A stretch of DNA of 6,533 nucleotides, taken from positions 1-6,533 of the forward strand of contig JBDRHZ010000024.1 in NCBI GenBank assembly GCA_043816305.1. The letters run 5' to 3'. Of the stretch, positions 3,494 to 6,533 are shown one piece after another. The notes under the pieces were generated by a model, which was not told the DNA's origin, searched no databases, and saw only the letters and a program-made list of their open reading frames with translations. Positions within the stretch are counted from its first letter, which is position 1. Every line of letters begins with the position of its first letter. Position numbers and translations under genes: made by a program. Source of the stretch: JAHIVN01 sp018816645 (GTDB taxonomy: Bacteria; Patescibacteriota; Dojkabacteria; JAHIVN01).

Positions 3494-5887
3494 TTACTCA
3501 TATCTTAATGCGTCTAAAGGAGATATTTCCAGAGCCCTTTTCGATGGGTATATGCCTGTGGCTATTCCAACTAGTATCGAAAGGCTGAGGATAAGAATTG
3601 TGAAAAGGCCTGGAATGGCTGTTACGTCAATCATACCTGATCCTCTGGAAACGGAGACTACAGACAGAATGATGGAAAGAAGTTTTCCGATGACAAATCC
3701 GAGAGTGAGTCCGCCAGCACCTCCTAGTATCCCCATAGCAATAGATTCTGCAAAAAATAAATCTTGGACCTCATAAGACTTCATTCCTATTGCTTTCATA
3801 AGTCCGACTTCTCTTGTCCTTTCAAGAAGTGATACAGTAAGTGTGTTTAGCATTCCGAGAATAGCAACTGCAAGAGCTATGAATCCTATGATCCACAGAA
3901 ATAGCCTCGCTGAAGTGAAAAGGCTCTCTATCTGAGTGATGGTATCTACTATTGAGGTTGTCCTGTATCCCATATGCTCAAGCTGGCTTCTTACAGCTGA
4001 GATATCGGTAGGATTTCCGATAACAAATTTCACTTGGGAATAATAATCTATTCCTATCTCTTTTATGTCTTCAAGTGGAGTGTAGATGACTGGAGTTGTA
4101 GTATTCTCAACAACTAGCCCTATGATAGTGTACGAAACCGATTCGGATTCTTTTTTCTTTTCTCCTTCTAGAAGCTGGTTTGATACGATAAACGAAATGT
4201 CAAATGATTGGCCGATAGGGTCTTTATCTTTGATTCCCAGGATCTCAATAAATGTTTCATTTACAATGGCCTCTCTTGGTGACTTCGATGGTAAAGTTAT
4301 AATCTCGATCGAGTCATTTACTTCATCCTCTGTTGTTTTAACTAACCCCTCTGCTCCCAGTATCTGCGCCTGAAGAGTTCCAGTAGGGCTTGTTATGCTA
4401 GATGTATTGTCATCGCTTGCTTTAAATGTCTCTCCCTTATCTATCTTCAAGTCCGCTTCTTCAAGATAATCTGGAGGAACTCCGTGAACTACGACGTCAG
4501 TATTTGAGTTTTGATAACTTACTTTTCCTGCAATGCTTATGATTGGCAGAATTTTTGAAATCTCAGGAATATCGTTAAACTTGTCTATAGCTTCATCTGT
4601 AATCTTCACATTTGAGCTGACAGCAGGGATTGCCTCTATCTGTTTTCTTTCGTTTAAGCTTCCGACTCTTGAAAGGACGAGTTTCTCAAGTCCGTATCCC
4701 AGAGATACAAGCATGACTATAAAGCCGATTCCGATTGCCATGCCTACAACTGTTATCAGTGTTCGCGTTTTCTTTGCAAGCAGGTTTTTGAAAGAAATGT
4801 TTACGATGTCGATATAATTGATACTATTTTTCTGCTGTCGATAAAACACCTTCATTATAGTCGAAAACATCTTGTCCAATTTGTTCTTTGCGAAATCTCC
4901 AATTTTTCTTGGAATAAGTTTCCGTTCGCTAATGAAACCTCCAAGTTGGTATGATAAAAACATAATCAAGGTAAGTACGGACTTGAACATTCTAAATGAA
5001 GACTTTAGTATTAACCTAGGTTTGATTGAGAGAAGACGTTTTATCTTTCGAATAAGTCCACTTATAGGTGTTTCAATACTTCCTTCAAAGGTAATCTTTC
5101 GAAAGCGCTGTTCGATATCCTGATTGGTCTCGTTCACGGATTTTAGGTCAATACTTTTGTCTAATGCTTTCTTTATATCAGCATATTTCTGAGATTTGAC
5201 CTCATGAATTCTTATGATCTGTCCGTCGAATATCTGAATTATCCTTTTAGCGAATACGAGATTTTTCATCTCGTGTGAAACCATGAGAATGGTTTTGCCT
5301 TCTTGATTCAGCTCTTTGAGAAGGTTCATAAGTTCATCGCCGCTTTTATAATCCAGATTTCCTGTTGGTTCATCTGCGATTATCACTGGAGGATTTGTGA
5401 TGAGTGCTCTTGCCAAGGCAACTTTTTGCTGTTGACCTCCGGAAAGCTCTGTCGGCTGATAATATGACCAAAGATCCATTTTTACTTTTCCTAGAACTTC
5501 TTCGGCTTTTAGAAGCGCTTCATCTTTTGAGACTCCTTGTAGCAGGAGCGGAAAAGCGACATTTTCCAAAACATTGAGGGATTTTATCCAGTTTGACAGC
5601 TGGTAGATCATGCCGATATTTCTTTTTCGGAACTCCGAAACTTCGTCTGAAGGTAGTTTGTAAAGATCTTGCCCGAAAAAAAGAATATTTCCTTTTGTGG
5701 GGTATTCAAGACCTATCAAAATATGCAGAAGTGTTGACTTTCCGCAGCCAGATGGTCCAAATATGATATCAAAATTGTTTTCTTCAATCTCTAGATTTAC
5801 ATTCTTGAGTACAGGGATATTTAGTGTTTTTACCTTAAACACTTTTATGAGATTCTTAACAATAATTTTCCTTTTACCTATATTCAT
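3494..5887 (-). CDS. MacB-type ABC transporter, ATPase fused to FtsX-like permease
   Basis: A 797-residue protein with an N-terminal nucleotide-binding domain (about 8-228): Walker A GPSGCGKST (44-52), Q-loop Gln96, signature LSGGQ (148-152), Walker B with DEPTGNLD (172-179) and switch His205, all intact. These are the marks of the LolD/MacB/FtsE group. After a long basic linker (about 230-360) comes TM1 (376-398), a large extracytoplasmic MacB-PCD domain (about 400-660), and three C-terminal segments (about 663-685, 713-741 and 760-781) with the FtsX motif RTREVGLMKAIG between TM2 and TM3. Such mechanotransmission exporters act as dimers, moving peptides, lipids or lipoproteins across or out of the membrane without passing them through it. 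The substrate is unknown. Classical MacB is about 650 residues; the excess is mostly in the linker. No outer-membrane or adaptor partner is seen. ATG 5887 follows AGGA only two bases upstream. Confidence 0.92.
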   Translation of the reverse strand: MNIGKRKIIVKNLIKVFKVKTLNIPVLKNVNLEIEENNFDIIFGPSGCGKSTLLHILIGLEYPTKGNILFFGQDLYKLPSDEVSEFRKRNIGMIYQLSNWIKSLNVLENVAFPLLLQGVSKDEALLKAEEVLGKVKMDLWSYYQPTELSGGQQQKVALARALITNPPVIIADEPTGNLDYKSGDELMNLLKELNQEGKTILMVSHEMKNLVFAKRIIQIFDGQIIRIHEVKSQKYADIKKALDKSIDLKSVNETNQDIEQRFRKITFEGSIETPISGLIRKIKRLLSIKPRLILKSSFRMFKSVLTLIMFLSYQLGGFISERKLIPRKIGDFAKNKLDKMFSTIMKVFYRQQKNSINYIDIVNISFKNLLAKKTRTLITVVGMAIGIGFIVMLVSLGYGLEKLVLSRVGSLNERKQIEAIPAVSSNVKITDEAIDKFNDIPEISKILPIISIAGKVSYQNSNTDVVVHGVPPDYLEEADLKIDKGETFKASDDNTSSITSPTGTLQAQILGAEGLVKTTEDEVNDSIEIITLPSKSPREAIVNETFIEILGIKDKDPIGQSFDISFIVSNQLLEGEKKKESESVSYTIIGLVVENTTTPVIYTPLEDIKEIGIDYYSQVKFVIGNPTDISAVRSQLEHMGYRTTSIVDTITQIESLFTSARLFLWIIGFIALAVAILGMLNTLTVSLLERTREVGLMKAIGMKSYEVQDLFFAESIAMGILGGAGGLTLGFVIGKLLSIILSVVSVSRGSGMIDVTAIPGLFTILILSLSILVGIATGIYPSKRALEISPLDALRYE

Positions 5888-5910
5888 TTCCTAGATTTAA
5901 GTTAACGTTT

Positions 5911-5940
5911 ATAATACATGTATTAGGTGTTTCCTATCAA
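5911..5940 (-). promoter_or_regulatory. Promoter of the ABC transporter gene
   Basis: On the minus strand TTGATA (5940-5935, five of six matches to the -35 consensus) is separated by 18 bp from TATTAT (5916-5911, five of six matches to the -10). Transcription would start near 5904, giving a leader of about 17 nt. The ABC gene is thus probably transcribed separately from the FN3 gene upstream. Confidence 0.6.
5912..5925. promoter_or_regulatory. Operator-like 14-bp palindrome in the ABC promoter
   Basis: TAATACATGTATTA is a perfect palindrome that lies in the spacer and overlaps the -10 box. This is the classical site for a dimeric repressor, or for a MerR-type activator acting in a long spacer. 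No regulator gene is in the window. Confidence 0.45.
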
Positions 5941-5958
5941 TGACTGTGTTATAGGTTT

Positions 5959-6533
5959 CTACGATTTCAGGAAGCCAAAGATGTCTAACAGGTTATTTAT
6001 GATAAGCTCAAGCGGAGACTTGGAAGCCTTTGGTGTGATAGTGATATTATCTTCAGAATATCCTTCGTTGCCGGCTGAATCCTTGGACACAGCCTGCAGG
6101 TGGTAAACTTTTGACGGTGTCAGGTTTGATATGATGACAAGGTGATTTGATGTAAGATTCAGATTTTCCTGAGTACTTTGAGAATATGATCCGGTTGTTC
6201 CCTCGCCAAACTGTACCTGACTGATTGACGGCTCGTCTGTATCCCAGGATACTATCAATTGAGCACTTGATTCGGCATTTACTCCCTCGGTAGTAATGAT
6301 AGATGTTTCTACTTTAAGGTTGGAGATGACTGGTGGTCTCGAATCAGTAGAAGTTGTGAACTTTTGTGGATCTGAAATTCCCTCATTGCCTTGTGCATCC
6401 TGTCCTTTGGCTATGAGAATGTAGGCTGTCTCAGGCTTAAGTCCAGAGATCTCCATCTCATGTTTTCCTGCTATCAAATCAAGGTCGACTTCGTCTTTTG
6501 CAGATTCAGGTTGTATTTCCGGGTAATAAGTAA
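5959..6533 (-). CDS. Fibronectin type III repeat surface protein, C-terminal part
   Basis: The frame is open to the right edge, so the N-terminus is missing and 190 residues are visible. Two FN3-like modules are present: the end of one, with 'LKPETAYILIAKGQDAQGN' (about visible residues 31-49), and a complete one (about 66-168) with 'VSWDTDEPS' and 'LTPSKVYHLQAVSKDSAGNEG'. The L-x-P-x-T/K-x-Y and DxxGNEG patterns are typical of FN3 modules in purple-acid-phosphatase-like and bacterial extracellular proteins. The short C-terminal tail 'PLELIINNLLDIFGFLKS' looks like an amphipathic or hydrophobic helix. There is no LPxTG sorting motif. The protein is probably secreted or anchored by missing N-terminal parts, and its specific job cannot be read. 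A TTG at 6477 is not a believable start because coding continues upstream. The stop is 71 bases before the ABC gene in the same direction. Confidence 0.8.
   Translation of the reverse strand, partial: TYYPEIQPESAKDEVDLDLIAGKHEMEISGLKPETAYILIAKGQDAQGNEGISDPQKFTTSTDSRPPVISNLKVETSIITTEGVNAESSAQLIVSWDTDEPSISQVQFGEGTTGSYSQSTQENLNLTSNHLVIISNLTPSKVYHLQAVSKDSAGNEGYSEDNITITPKASKSPLELIINNLLDIFGFLKS

Noticed and set aside
1..6533. CRISPR array, tRNA or rRNA genes
   Set aside because: No regularly spaced repeats were seen, and no cloverleaf or rRNA core sequence was recognised on either strand.

Overview
The window looks like a contig fragment from a small-genome, AT-rich bacterium, most likely of the Candidate Phyla Radiation (Patescibacteria). 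The pointers are an IS1595-like transposase start of the type common in that group, weak or absent Shine-Dalgarno sequences, a long one-chain MacB-type ABC exporter, and a fibronectin type III surface protein beside it. The phylum is an inference. All five visible stop codons are TAA or TAG, but glycines use GGN and the long frames contain no in-frame TGA, so the genetic code appears standard.

Layout. Bases 1-137 are the end of an IS1595-family insertion element, with the first 28 codons of its transposase on the minus strand. A few bases outside its tip is the stop of a 300-residue minus-strand gene (145-1047) that I do not recognise; its amino-acid composition is unlike its neighbours. Upstream of that gene, 1048-1336 has no gene but holds two separate inverted-repeat structures. 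Bases 1337-1653 form a separate transcription unit on the minus strand: a near-consensus sigma70 promoter (TTGCAA, 18 bp, TATAAT), about 315 nt of dense hairpins, and a textbook intrinsic terminator. Its first ~100 nt resemble Stem I of a T-box (tRNA-sensing) leader, and a degenerate T-box-like UGGUAAC lies before the terminator. This RNA is the most interesting object in the window.

Divergent from the RNA is a plus-strand amino-acid permease of the hydroxy/aromatic amino-acid transporter type (1745-2836). It is followed by a separately promoted threonylcarbamoyladenylate synthase gene (TsaC/YrdC, 2909-3478) for tRNA t6A modification. Convergent with that, 15 bases away, is a 797-residue fused ATPase-permease of the MacB type (3494-5887, minus). 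Behind it lies the C-terminal part of a fibronectin type III repeat protein (5959 to the window edge, minus).

How they may work together. If the RNA is a T-box, the divergent permease and RNA would sit at an amino-acid-responsive locus, with the RNA controlling the unknown gene at 145-1047. That link is an inference: about 290 nt separate terminator and gene. The ABC protein and the FN3 protein point the same way and both concern the cell envelope, but the ABC gene has its own promoter, with a perfect 14-bp palindrome that looks like an operator.
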